A stretch of 64,000 bases of DNA from Gracilariopsis chorda (taxonomy: Eukaryota > Rhodophyta > Florideophyceae > Gracilariales > Gracilariaceae). The stretch is from the NCBI GenBank assembly GCA_003194525.1, contig NBIV01000065.1, positions 1 to 64,000 on the forward strand, written 5' to 3'. This document shows positions 42,501 to 51,256 of the stretch, one piece after another. The notes below the pieces were generated by a model. That model was not told where the DNA came from and did not search any database. It saw only the letters and a list, made by a program, of their open reading frames with translations. The translations under genes and the position numbers were made by a program. The stretch's first letter is position 1, and each line of letters opens with the position of its first letter.

Positions 42501-44365
42501 GAGTTTTGGACAGTAGCTTGTAAGATAAATGGCGTTCCGCTCGGGCTAATCATGTCCGCCGTAACCGTGAAGATTTGTTCCGTTAAGGTGGTGTTTTCTA
42601 GAGGAATTTCCTCACCGTCAGTGGATAGCAATTGCCAAAGATAACTTGCACCGTTGTTATTTTCAGATACTTCAGCCACAAAAGTAGCCTCTCCGTCGTA
42701 AGGAATAACGTAAGAAGTTTCTTCGTTCGTGCTGCTATCGGCAGCTGTGATCGTGAGCAACGGTGCAACGTTGTACATCAAAGGAAACGGCTCAGATCGC
42801 TCGGCACAAACTTCAACCAACACATTATATGAAAACTGCTTGCCGAGTGCCGAAAGAGGAGGGCTTGTGAAGGCCAGCTCACTGCTTGAACTTATTTGCA
42901 CATCGCTTCCACGAATCTCGAATCCACCAATACGAATGACGCTTGTTGCCTTGAATCCGTCAAATGTGCCGACGAGAACGATCCTTGAACCTCCTTCTGG
43001 CTCTGATACATTCGGTGTGATTCCAAGGAGTTCGGGGGGCGTGCTGAAGTCTAAAGAAAAGAGAGATGATGCGTCATCTTGTAAGTAAACCGCGTCAACG
43101 AAGTCGGAGCCGTACAGTGCTCTTATTGTGAACGGCACGTTTCGACCTACACCACCCACACTTTCAAGCACAAATGATGAGGAATCAGTTAGTTGATCAT
43201 ATAAAAAAGAATCCGGTTTCCCTTGCCATACAGAAAGCGTGCCATCTTCATTGCTAGCCAACAGCTCTCTCTTGTCGCTGAGTCTGAAGTTGAATCCTGT
43301 TACATTGAGAGTCTCAGTGCCGCACGGTAAACTCTGGTAAATAGATTGCTTCTCAACACTGGTTATTACTGGAGGTGCTCTCTCAACAACGCTGAAGACA
43401 ATCGCTTGTTCATATACTTCCCCAGTGGTTCCGATAGTGTCCCAGTTCAGCTGCAATGTAAACTTTCCCGACTTGTATGGCCGAAACTGTGCTCCAAGTA
43501 TGGGAAAGGCGGTTTCGGAACTCACAGCCATACCAAGCCCGCATTCGCCTGAGTTATCTAAAACAAGAGTTCCGGAAATAAACGCCGCCCCTGTTATGGA
43601 ACATTCAGATACATTGTATCTGAATATGTAGTCATCAACAACAACAGAAACAGTGGCTAAGCCAAGGAAAGATATGCCATCCGAGCCAGTGTACGCAGTA
43701 CCAGCCGGAAAGATCCCATATGATGGGATATCACGTAATCCCTGCAGTTCTCGATCATATGAAGCAAGCTCATATGTGTTCGCATAACCCGAAACGATAA
43801 TAGCGTCCTTTGAAACTCCGCCGTCTTGGTCAGGAGTGTAGAAGACGATCCCATACACATTTGCAGGTAGGCTCTCAGAAGGAAACTGTTGAAGCTGTCT
43901 CGCAACTGATGTTGCTGTGAGGGTACAAAAAGTTTCGGCCGGAAACCTTTCGAAGGTGCATACGACAGTGGTGTTGTATGCCGTGGCTTCCGTGCCCACA
44001 ATGTCGGAAATAGTGTTCGTGATTGAACACGAATCATTGAATAGTACGATGTCAGATTCACACCCAAAACTCATGACGTATTCCTCTGGGCTCGAATCGC
44101 TTGGCGGCATGAAGATGAAGTTTGCGACCAGTTCCTCTGATTCTCCATTGATTAAGTAGAAGTCCGTTTCACTCTGTGATACGACACTGATTCCAACTGG
44201 AGGTATGGAGTTGAGCTGTCTGGAAGTCCCAAGTCCAGTACGAAGTCTGGAAAGAGCAGGTAGATCGAAGGCCAGCCCTCCGTTGCACCAGATGAGTAGA
44301 CATATTGAAAAGAGAAAAGTGACCAATGTTGGGTTGCGCGATAGGAATCGATGCTCGTCTCCCAT
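39590..44365 (-). CDS. Large REJ/IPT-domain single-pass membrane protein
   Basis: The first ATG in frame is at 44365 (the frame upstream opens with TTG), giving 1,591 residues. A signal peptide (about 1-33; hydrophobic T-L-V-T-F-L-F-S-I-C-L-L-I-W) is followed by a very long Ser/Thr-rich ectodomain with many N-x-S/T sequons. Recognisable parts are an IPT/TIG domain (about 450-535, I-T-P-N-x-S-E-P-E-G-G), a PKD-like Ig fold (about 540-630) and a REJ-type region (about 640-1090, with L-x-L-x-G-G-N-S-F-D-P-D and Y-D-W-F-S-C as in polycystin-1). A GPS-like Cys/Trp segment precedes one TM helix (about 1508-1536) and a 55-residue acidic tail. Unlike polycystins it lacks further TM helices. Adhesion or recognition at the cell surface is an inference from the domains. 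Confidence 0.82.
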   Translation of the reverse strand: MGDEHRFLSRNPTLVTFLFSICLLIWCNGGLAFDLPALSRLRTGLGTSRQLNSIPPVGISVVSQSETDFYLINGESEELVANFIFMPPSDSSPEEYVMSFGCESDIVLFNDSCSITNTISDIVGTEATAYNTTVVCTFERFPAETFCTLTATSVARQLQQFPSESLPANVYGIVFYTPDQDGGVSKDAIIVSGYANTYELASYDRELQGLRDIPSYGIFPAGTAYTGSDGISFLGLATVSVVVDDYIFRYNVSECSITGAAFISGTLVLDNSGECGLGMAVSSETAFPILGAQFRPYKSGKFTLQLNWDTIGTTGEVYEQAIVFSVVERAPPVITSVEKQSIYQSLPCGTETLNVTGFNFRLSDKRELLASNEDGTLSVWQGKPDSFLYDQLTDSSSFVLESVGGVGRNVPFTIRALYGSDFVDAVYLQDDASSLFSLDFSTPPELLGITPNVSEPEGGSRIVLVGTFDGFKATSVIRIGGFEIRGSDVQISSSSELAFTSPPLSALGKQFSYNVLVEVCAERSEPFPLMYNVAPLLTITAADSSTNEETSYVIPYDGEATFVAEVSENNNGASYLWQLLSTDGEEIPLENTTLTEQIFTVTADMISPSGTPFILQATVQNSVGLSDTSQVTIELATPVVEFILVNVFEVEVLTRSLNSTTLVQASLVVETSNYTGVVLEWVYRNRSYVVDENTQFRNSSVAGQSVTGPTKLGLEFNIARQDLVMGVSRLELIATLISNPIISGRDAVNIVVIHSELQAIINDGLNGTLLLSGTDLNLHGGNSFDPDVLPDESNPTTEIQYDWFSCQKSLDASFTNDVEDCSGILPEILNSVNITILASNLFDSRLDDSNDPNPTFFSFGLTVSKDNRTAVTYSYFELRTSSSSEPVPALTTLEVVDSKGIAIDVKSANTLTDIVIQPNSDDATVSWSFDMTRISQQYLLLQGGVLKDGPGYVSVRGQRSRLPLAFAANSLEEGTEYTVQVSVYSTESSIVQQYEISFLTSEIPKLSCTAPIENVGILSETMFTISGQLSFEAQNIEYCFFLSSSPEERFSVGKGCSSVPFASFTFHREGIYQIECEARTTSGALVDRVLLNTTLSIVPPTPTEDQTVLENLSDRVANLTEEAELCEAMRDHGCLISLISVANSIAGIVVSVTDSDASEEAQQLVDQTQSYVANLSRISETLTTTTVYRPNQIATAIDLSFYLLLVPQSLFEDENTLFAALKQAESAIEITEDSTVEALVSDSLVEKVSTIANLSLATAFNIGQEGTSRRRLQRDTGILRRAYGVLLLKTTKLIASIRAQQETCGFSGIESTTLRESEVTRQVPRNRSDSRIPPVQLHVQVSCDENQVSKPLSLSAVQQQLCPGVLQSISSRRMVASFVIIPEESVRATGLLLDIDSRVTHCPILEVRGIVRDEIPPECFRVTMEINKTLGGSSEETRAGIIWNDSSVPLDVCGRDNCFIFRTDDDDIVQVTDTDVTISTKNQGFFIAGIPKERAPGPIEDIRGSDLAENGTLGIVLGIGVAFVLGTVLVTWFAATHVVVVAPSAAAVGEDWEYVERDNFGRGLQEDETDRNYRAEHYLPKGAKLPSNDST

Positions 44366-45611
44366 CTCATGAAACCGCAAAGCAAACCGGCAACCAAGAC
44401 GAGAATAAGAAAAGGGAGCAGAATCAGGATGCTCAATGCTGGAACGAAGAGCTTTCCCGGCGACCTGATGAGGAAGTTACCCCTGACAGCAGTATGGCCA
44501 AGCGTGTGTCTTGATTATACACATAGGAAAACACATTCAGCCTGCCCCCTGGGTAGAGCTCCAAAGGGTACAAACACATGTTCAGGTAATCGCTGACAAT
44601 GACGCCGCGTATGATAGTAGAACTAACTTAAATCAAGGTTCCGTAATCCACGGCGTTAGTAATGGACAGAAACAAAGAGCCGTGTGGATCTAAAGTCTTT
44701 ACGACTTGACTACAATTCCCGGTTTCGCCGTTCTGGCAGACCCTTGGCGTGCTGCCCGTGAGCCGTGAGAGCAAGCCGAATCCGTGGACGACTGCGGCGT
44801 CTGCTTCTGAGCAGTGCTTGATGGTCAAAAAACGGCAAAGTTTATCTACTAGATCTGGATCTCTAGCTAGTCTGTGTTTCGAATTGGTCGTGTCAGCTTT
44901 TTGTCTGTGCGCCGTGCTCGTAGCCTTTTCTCCGGACGAACAACGTTGACAAGAAGATGATTTTGGGGTGAGAAAGGCCATGTTTCGAAACAACTCCAAT
45001 ATTTACCAACGGTAGGTGGCTTCCCAAGCTGCAACAAGCAAGCAGAAGTGAGGCATTCAAAAAAGATGAGTGCGAGTGAGGTCGGAGCCAATCAGCGTTG
45101 AAAGATGCGCTGCTTAGGCGCAAACAGATGGTAATGAATTGGGGCAGTAACTTCTTATGTATAGTATGGTAAAGGATTAGCGGTAGCAACCTACCGTTCG
45201 TAGCGGTGTACCCCTGGTTTGCGCGGGGAGTATCATAATTTGCAACCCTGTATTGCAAGGCCGCGTTCGTTGAGGGGGGATGACGCTGGAGGTGCGTAGT
45301 ATGCAGCACTTGACTAAATGATGATTTACGGTAACCTTGGTAGAACAGTTGTCATGGTGGTTGGTTGGGTCAGACCCATTTCAAGACTTGCACGACGATC
45401 AGGGGTACGGTGAGTTACACCCGCAACCTGACGCCAGAAATACTGAGCAAAGATGCAAGCGGGGATGCAAAAAGTAAAGAATAGGTGGAGGCAAGTTTAG
45501 ATAGCCGGCTGAATTGGACAAGACGTCCATCCACAAGCTACAAAAGACAAGCAAGCACAAAGGCGCACAACCAGAGGGTTAAAAGGGCTTTACAGAAAAG
45601 CTGCGAAAGCA
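44366..45611. other. Intergenic between REJ and eS1 genes
   Basis: 1.25 kb containing the promoter of the REJ gene and the 3' end of the eS1 gene. Frames of 60-140 codons on both strands (44749-44949 plus, 44893-45309 minus) have no recognised motif. Confidence 0.45.
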
Positions 45612-46631
45612 TTAGGCCGGAATGTCTCCTGGAATAGGTTCCTGCGGTGCAGCAGGTTCCTCAGCGGTGCTTTCAACAGGGGCACCAACGTCTTCCGAAG
45701 CGCCACCCGCCTCATGCAGTTCCATCAACTTGGTAATATCAAACTTGGGCGCCTTGAGAATCTTCACTTTTCTAATATGCACATCTCTCAACGGGTAAAT
45801 TCCGGAGGTAGACTTGACAATTTCCTTTCCAATAACCTCGAGCGTGAACTTTCTAACCAGTTCCTTGAGGTCACATTGCGACGCATCTCGAATCATGATT
45901 TCCACCATCTTGGCACGAATCTCGCGAATCTGACTGCTCTGCGCGTAGGTGGTCTTCTTGACCTGCCCGTCCCTACGCTTCGTGAAGCCAATGGCGAAAA
46001 TTCGAAGCAAGTAGCCATCAGTGGTTTTCACATCGACATGGGCCTCAATGATAGTTTGCCACTTTCTAACAAGCGAGCACAACTTATCGCGCGTGAGATC
46101 CATGCCGTGGAAATTGGTAAGACACGAGCGGCCCTGCACCTCCTCGCACTTCAGGCGGATCTTGCGGTAGGCCATGTCCTCAGATTTTTGCAGATCGGCC
46201 AGAATGACTTCGTAAATACGCCCCTTGAGCGCTTCCGAGGCAATCCTGGTGCCTTGGGTGCGGGATACGAGCGTTTTACCGACCTGACGCACGTTGAAGA
46301 TTGAGGGCGCTTTGATGTCGTACCACTCCTTTTTCAGAAACGGGTCCATGATCTTCTTGCGCGATCCTTTGCCCTTCTTGGACAGACGCTTGTTCTTGCC
46401 GACGGCCTGTGTTCGCGCGGTCGCAGGGGTGCATTGGTGATTGTTTGCAAAAGGTGTCAGTGGGCTGCGCGCAGATTGGGGGGGGGGTGGTTATGCAAGA
46501 TACGGGATGTATCGATGGCGACTGCGCGGTGCAGCGGTGGCGAGTATCGATCGAAACGAGAGATCGGGAGCGTTGACGCGGTTCGGAGTCAGTCGCATTG
46601 GGGGGGGGGGGGCATTGAATGAACATACCAT
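45612..46631 (-). CDS. RPS3A: 40S ribosomal protein eS1 (S3a), one intron after the ATG
   Basis: Exon 1 contributes only the start codon (46631-46629). The intron is 46628-46407 (222 bp, GTATGT...ACAG) and exon 2 runs 46406-45612. The spliced product is 265 residues, the usual eS1 length (about 260-265). It begins [15 protein letters not shown] and continues [14 protein letters not shown] and [15 protein letters not shown], the family's most conserved stretches. Exon 2 alone lacks the basic N-terminus: the ATG at 46349 is an internal Met. eS1 is a structural protein of the small subunit near the mRNA exit. The C-terminus is Ala/Glu/Pro-rich and variable, as in other eukaryotes. The intron carries two long C runs on the coding strand. 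Confidence 0.96.
46407..46628 (-). other. 5' intron of the eS1 gene
   Basis: 222 bp with donor GTATGT immediately after the start ATG and acceptor ACAG before GCC-GTC-GGC. It contains C-homopolymers on the coding strand (opposite 46481-46489 and 46600-46611). Confidence 0.88.
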
Positions 46632-46905
46632 GTTGAGAACGAAAGGGGCTACAAGGCTGCGATGAAGACGGAGGGGCCAAGCAGCTCGGACAGCGGCTAC
46701 GAAGAAGAGGACGGCGAGCGTCGTCGCCAAACAAAAGATAGAAGGCGATCAAAAGGGCGACGCCGCGACGGCGTACGCCGACCGTCGTCCATAGTGTGCA
46801 ACATTGTCCCACACGTGTCCACCCTTCGTACACGTGTGTCCCTTTCTGTTGCGATAAATTGCGAATTTGCTGGTCCCTGATGCCACCGAGAGCATGCGTA
46901 GGGAC

Positions 46906-47004
46906 GCGTCTTTGGCCGAGTGGTTAAGGCGGCAGACTCAAGGATATCTACTGGTGCATTCTGCTTCACGTTTGTGAGCATGGGTTCGAACCCCATAGGA
47001 CGCA
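46906..47004 (+). tRNA. tRNA-Leu (CAA) with short intron
   Basis: The acceptor arm GCGTCTT pairs with AGGACGC (one G-T). The D-arm carries GGCCGAGTGGTTAAGGC. The anticodon stem is GCAGA/TCTGC with a loop opening C-T-C-A-A-G. About 16 extra bases (gatatctactggtgca) follow the base 3' of the anticodon, where nuclear tRNA introns sit. A long variable arm (TCAC-gttt-GTGA) and the T-arm ATGGG-TTCGAAC-CCCAT complete a type II tRNA. The discriminator is A, and CCA is not encoded. A plus-strand frame over this gene is not coding. Confidence 0.95.
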
Positions 47005-47295
47005 TTCGCTGGAAAACCTCCTTCTGCGCTGCTCACTCCATCTTTTTTCCTTTCCACTTGTACGCGCGAGTAGCTCATAGCGTTCTCGCAATCATGGCGC
47101 CGCTGTTACCATACAAGTCCTGTTTTGTTTACCACGGCGTACTTTTACAACGGGAGCGACTCTCCTCTATCTCTTTCGAGTCAAGCTCCACAAACAAAAA
47201 AGGGGAAACAAAAACACTACATTCATACTGATACAAACCTACAAAACGGCCTCACACCAACAACAACAACAACAACAACAAGCGAAAAAGCCAAG

Positions 47296-48780
47296 TCAAG
47301 CCTCGCGTCTCCAACTTCGTTCAAGTTCATCCACAACGCGTTTGGTGTGACCAGAGTCGCAAACCGAGTCGCAATCAAACCGTCTCAAAGCGCGTCGAAT
47401 GTCCTCAAAAAAGGCGTGCTCCGCCTCACACCGTCCGCAATTCACAAACGCCGAAAAGTGAGCAAGAGCCGCCTGCAAGTCCGAGCATCGTATACAAGCC
47501 GCCACCAATGTGGCCACACCATCCATTCTCAACACACACTCATTTCGCTTCACATCGCTCACAATTTGTTCCACAAAGTCCAGGTCCATTCCCATCCCCG
47601 CCGCGTCAAGCGCCATTCGATAGCTCACCTGGTTCGGCTGAAACCTGCTCTGTTTAATCCGCGCGTAAAGCTCCCTCACGCGCGCCGTGTCGCGCTGCGA
47701 CAGCGCGCACTTGATAAGCGCGTGGTATGTATATCGATCGCCCTTGAACGCGGTCGTAGCAATCATCTCTTCAAAAATCTCAAACGCCTTCTCACTATCG
47801 CGCCCCTCGCAAGCCGCAATCAAGATGTTGAACGTATTCTGCGTGGGCGAAACGCCAAACACGGTCATTTCATCAAACAGAGCCACTGCCTGATCAACGT
47901 GTCCAATGCGTCCAAACGCCGATATCACCTGTCCGAACGCGGACGAGTGCACCGAAAGTCCACATTTCCACATATCTCTCAACGCCGTCAACGCTTTGTA
48001 CGGCCCGCCTGTGGCCACATGGGCGCGAATCAACGCCGACACCGTGTACGCATCGGGCGGTATCGACGCGCCTGTCATGTAGCGATGCACCGCTTGCGCA
48101 GCGTGCGCATTGTGCGTGGCGACGAACACGTCGATGAGCACGTTGCACAAGGCGGTGGAGCGCGTTGGCGACGATGAGAATATGCGCAGCGCGAGCGGAA
48201 CGTGCGGTTGTTTTGAGCGCGCGATGACGGTGAGTAAATTCACGCGCAAATGATTGTCCAACGGAACGCGCTGTTGCTGCAAGAGTTGGTAAAGACGCAT
48301 TGCCTCGTTCGTGGCGCCCGCCCTCGCGCAGGCCGTTAACAGCAAACTGTAGGTATACTTGTCCGGGGTGATGCGCTGTTGGTGCAGTTGGTCGAATACG
48401 GCCAGGCAGGTTTGCAGCGACTTGGGGCGTTTGGAGAGCGACTTGAGACGGCGGTTTGCAGCGTGTAGCGTTAGTGGGCGCGCGGGTTGGTCGGTGGACG
48501 ACGGCCGTTGTGTGGGTGCGGCGGATGGGCGGAGGGAGGGCTCGAGGAGAGAGGGCGGTGGGAATGGCATGTAGGGGGGTGGCGGGGATGGCGGGGGTGG
48601 AGGGGGCGGGGCGCGTGGGGCGGCGACGGAGACTCGAGTGGTGGTGCGGTGGCGATGGGAGGGGTTGCGACGGCGGGCGGGGCGGGCTGTGGAAGGTGCG
48701 GAGGCGGACGAGGTGATGGGGAGGGCACAGCGAGACGAGAGCGTTGAAGACGGCACAGCGCCATACGCAAAGGCAAGCAT
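47296..48780 (-). CDS. Pentatricopeptide repeat (PPR) protein
   Basis: 494 residues from the ATG at 48780. The first ~85 residues are Ser/Arg/Pro-rich without acids, including a P-P-P-P-P-P-P-S-P-P-P-P run, and look like an organelle targeting leader. From about 105 on there are roughly ten PPR-type helix pairs, such as P-D-K-Y-T-Y-S-L-L-L-T-A-C-A-R-A-G, P-D-A-Y-T-V-S-A-L-I-R-A-H and P-T-Q-N-T-F-N-I-L-I-A-A-C-E, of the P type (35-residue units). There is no DYW, E or SMR domain at the C-terminus. P-type PPR proteins bind single organellar transcripts and affect their processing, stability or translation. Plastid versus mitochondrion cannot be decided from sequence. The gene diverges from the biotin carboxylase gene across 707 bp. 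Confidence 0.9.
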   Translation of the reverse strand: MLAFAYGAVPSSTLSSRCALPITSSASAPSTARPARRRNPSHRHRTTTRVSVAAPRAPPPPPPPSPPPPYMPFPPPSLLEPSLRPSAAPTQRPSSTDQPARPLTLHAANRRLKSLSKRPKSLQTCLAVFDQLHQQRITPDKYTYSLLLTACARAGATNEAMRLYQLLQQQRVPLDNHLRVNLLTVIARSKQPHVPLALRIFSSSPTRSTALCNVLIDVFVATHNAHAAQAVHRYMTGASIPPDAYTVSALIRAHVATGGPYKALTALRDMWKCGLSVHSSAFGQVISAFGRIGHVDQAVALFDEMTVFGVSPTQNTFNILIAACEGRDSEKAFEIFEEMIATTAFKGDRYTYHALIKCALSQRDTARVRELYARIKQSRFQPNQVSYRMALDAAGMGMDLDFVEQIVSDVKRNECVLRMDGVATLVAACIRCSDLQAALAHFSAFVNCGRCEAEHAFFEDIRRALRRFDCDSVCDSGHTKRVVDELERSWRREA

Positions 48781-49487
48781 CGTTCCTTGAATATTTTGCG
48801 GGCAGCGGCGACGGCGGTGCGCGGCGGCCGGGCGGGGAGGGAGACGGGGAGGGAGACGGGGAGGGGGGTGGGGGGATGGGGGGATGCGCGCTTAAGAGGG
48901 TGCGGCGGGGGGGAGCACATGTGAGCAGACGGGCGGCAGGGTAAATGGGAACGGGAAACGCCCCACACGTCGCATCCAAAGATATTTTGGCCGATTTTGT
49001 CCGAGCCACGCGCTGCGTATCTGAGCCGTCATGGCGCGGCTGCAGTCATTCCGCCGCGCCGTGCGCTTAACCCTTTTGCACCACCACATACAAAAAGGCT
49101 TTAAGCCGCCACAGCCATCCGCTCTGTCCTTTGTTCTCCCTCTTACTCCCTCCAATGGCTCCGTCCAATGGCCGCCGCGCCGCGCGCACCCCGCACAGCG
49201 CGCGAAAAGGGCTTAACCCTTTTGCACCACCGCACACAAAAGGCTTTAAGCCGCCACAGCCATCCGCTCTGTCCTTTGTTCTCCCTCTTACTCCCTCCAA
49301 TGGCTCCGTCCAATGGCCGCCGCCCGTGGAAGCTGCCAGAACGCCGATCATCCCAACCGGATCTGAGATGCGATCTCGCTGCCGCCGCCCGATCTCACCC
49401 TACCTCTACAGGTACCCTACCGAAGTTACACTACCCATCTTCATCCGCTCAACTCCTCCTCGCCACCGCCCACAACCGTCCGTCACC
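48781..49487. promoter_or_regulatory. Divergent promoter region of the PPR and biotin carboxylase genes
   Basis: The only 707 bp between two divergent genes. On the PPR side (48831-48894) lies a block of G runs, ggggaggg agac repeats followed by gggggg-t-gggggg. It has far more than four G3+ tracts and is a strong quadruplex candidate. On the other side lies a 146-bp tandem duplication. No TATA box stands out. Confidence 0.6.
49065..49323. repeat. Tandem duplication, 146-bp period
   Basis: Copy one runs 49065-49210 and copy two 49211-49323 (incomplete at the right). They differ at few positions (caccacatacaaaaaggc versus caccgcacacaaaaggc). It lies 165-420 bp upstream of the biotin carboxylase ATG. 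Confidence 0.93.
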
Positions 49488-51035
49488 ATGGCGCCCGCCT
49501 TCGCCGTTCCGCTCCCCGTTCCCACCTCCCCCGCCACCTCCGCCTTCACCACCCCGCGTCGTCCCCCCTCCCACAATGTCCACCCACCCGCCCGTCGTCC
49601 CCTCCACCCGCCCCTCAACATGGTCGCCCCCGCCGCCCCCACCACCTCTCAACCCGCCACAGTGCAGCAAAAACCCATCAAAAAGCTCCTCATCGCCAAC
49701 CGCGGCGAGATCGCCATCCGCGTCATTCGCGCCTGTGCAGAGCTCGCCATACCCTCCGTGGCCGTCTACTCACAGGCCGATCGCGACGCCCTTCACGTCT
49801 CCTTGGCCGATCAAGCCATATGTATCGGAGACGCTCCATCCGCCACTTCCTACCTTTGCGTCCCCAACATTCTCGCCGCCGCCGCCGTCACCGGCGCCGA
49901 TGCCGTCCATCCGGGCTACGGTTTCCTAAGCGAGAACGCTGAATTTGCCGATATTTGTGCCGCGCATGGCCTGCGATTTGTCGGCCCGAGCCCAAACGCA
50001 ATCTCCAAAATGGGAGACAAGGCCACGGCAAAGGAAACCATGCTTGAGGCGGGTGTGCCGTGCGTGCCCGGTAGTCGCGGTGTGCTTGCCTCCGTGCAAG
50101 AAGCGATACAACTTGCAACGCAACTTGGATATCCGTTGATGCTCAAGGCCACAGCTGGCGGCGGTGGCCGCGGCATCAAGATCGTCAACGCCGAAGGCGA
50201 GCTTCAAAACGCGTTCAAGACTTGCTCAGCAGAGGCGCAGGCCGCCTTTTCAGACGGTGGCTTGTACATGGAACGCTACGTGCAGGCGCCGAGACATGTG
50301 GAAATTCAGGTGCTGGCAGACAACTACGGAAACTGTGTGCACCTGGGAGAGCGCGATTGCTCGGTGCAGCGACGTAACCAGAAGCTTATCGAGGAGGCGC
50401 CTTCGCCGGCGCTCAACGAAGATTTGCGGGAGAGGATGGGAAAGGCGGCCGTGGATGCGGCAAAGGCGATTGGATACCGCGGCGCGGGCACGGTGGAGTT
50501 CTTGTTGGATCGCGACGGGCAGTTTTACTTTATGGAGATGAACACGAGAATTCAGGTGGAGCATCCGGTGACGGAGGCTATCACCGGCGTGGACTTGATT
50601 CAACAGCAGATTCGAGTGGCAGAGGGACATGAGTTGGCGTTCGAACAAAAGGACATTTGTTTGAACGGACATGCGATTGAAGCTCGAATCAATGCTGAAG
50701 ACCCTGCGCATAACTTCCGACCGATGCCGGGAAAGGTGACGGGCTTTCTGCCGCCGGGCGGAATCGGGGTGCGTTGGGACGGGCAGGTGTTTACTGGGTG
50801 GCGAATTCCTCCGAACTACGACAGCCTTTTGGGCAAGCTCATTGTGTGGGCGCCGACTAGGAGGGAGGCGATTCAGCGCCTTAAGCGCGCGTTGAATGAG
50901 ACGGCGGTGCAGGGGGTTCCGACTACTATAGCGTTTCACTTGCGCGTGGTGGAGAACGACACCTTTGTGAAGGGCGAGGAGATCTACACCAACTTCATTG
51001 AGACGGAACGGCTGCTGGAGCAGCTGCGGGGGTGA
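49488..51035 (+). CDS. accC: Biotin carboxylase subunit of plastid acetyl-CoA carboxylase
   Basis: 515 residues from the ATG at 49488, chosen because its context caccATGg is good and the following ~60 residues are Ser/Pro/Ala/Arg-rich without acids, like a transit peptide. The open frame extends upstream through non-coding repeats. The mature part starts about residue 63 (K-K-L-L-I-A-N-R-G-E-I-A) and is about 450 long, the size of bacterial AccC. It has the ATP-grasp glycine loop G-G-G-G-R-G-I (about 223) and the catalytic E-M-N-T-R-I-Q-V-E-H-P-V-T-E (about 348). There are no BCCP or carboxyltransferase domains, so it belongs to the multi-subunit enzyme that makes malonyl-CoA for fatty acids. 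In red algae other subunits are plastid-encoded while this one is nuclear, which fits. Confidence 0.94.
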   Translation: MAPAFAVPLPVPTSPATSAFTTPRRPPSHNVHPPARRPLHPPLNMVAPAAPTTSQPATVQQKPIKKLLIANRGEIAIRVIRACAELAIPSVAVYSQADRDALHVSLADQAICIGDAPSATSYLCVPNILAAAAVTGADAVHPGYGFLSENAEFADICAAHGLRFVGPSPNAISKMGDKATAKETMLEAGVPCVPGSRGVLASVQEAIQLATQLGYPLMLKATAGGGGRGIKIVNAEGELQNAFKTCSAEAQAAFSDGGLYMERYVQAPRHVEIQVLADNYGNCVHLGERDCSVQRRNQKLIEEAPSPALNEDLRERMGKAAVDAAKAIGYRGAGTVEFLLDRDGQFYFMEMNTRIQVEHPVTEAITGVDLIQQQIRVAEGHELAFEQKDICLNGHAIEARINAEDPAHNFRPMPGKVTGFLPPGGIGVRWDGQVFTGWRIPPNYDSLLGKLIVWAPTRREAIQRLKRALNETAVQGVPTTIAFHLRVVENDTFVKGEEIYTNFIETERLLEQLRG

Positions 51036-51102
51036 GCTGTGACCCGTGGCCACGTAAAAGAACGTACGTGTACACGCGTGCCAGCGCGTACAGCTGTGAG
51101 AG

Positions 51103-51205
51103 CGTGCGGCGCGCGCACGCGCGCGTGACGTGCGTTGTGTGTCGGTCGCGCGATGGGCGGCGCATGCGCGCGCGCGCGCGAGCGCGCAGGGTGCGCTGCA
51201 GTTTG
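51103..51205. repeat. Alternating purine-pyrimidine (CG)n tract
   Basis: Dense gcgcgc words, including gcatgcgcgcgcgcgcgcgagcgcgc at 51160-51186, in the 221-bp gap between two same-strand genes. It is a candidate Z-DNA-forming stretch, probably within the promoter or 5' UTR of the MATH gene. Confidence 0.7.
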
Positions 51206-51256
51206 AGCCTGCGCCGCTACGCGCGCCGCTGCTTCGTGCTCCGCAGCTTGACTCAT

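Noticed and set aside
44152-44436. Minus frame with hydrophobic start, possible alternative signal peptide
   Set aside because: It is in a different frame from the REJ protein, and the REJ frame has its own ATG and signal peptide at 44365.
46276-46833. Minus frame of 185 codons
   Set aside because: Runs through the eS1 intron and exon in the wrong frame.
46920-47231. Plus frame of 103 codons
   Set aside because: Covers the tRNA-Leu gene; no protein features.
47125-48177. Plus-strand frame of 350 codons
   Set aside because: Shadow of the PPR gene on the other strand; Arg/His-rich with no motif.
47894-49009. Minus frame of 371 codons
   Set aside because: Overlaps the PPR gene and its G-rich promoter out of frame; Pro/His/Arg low-complexity product.
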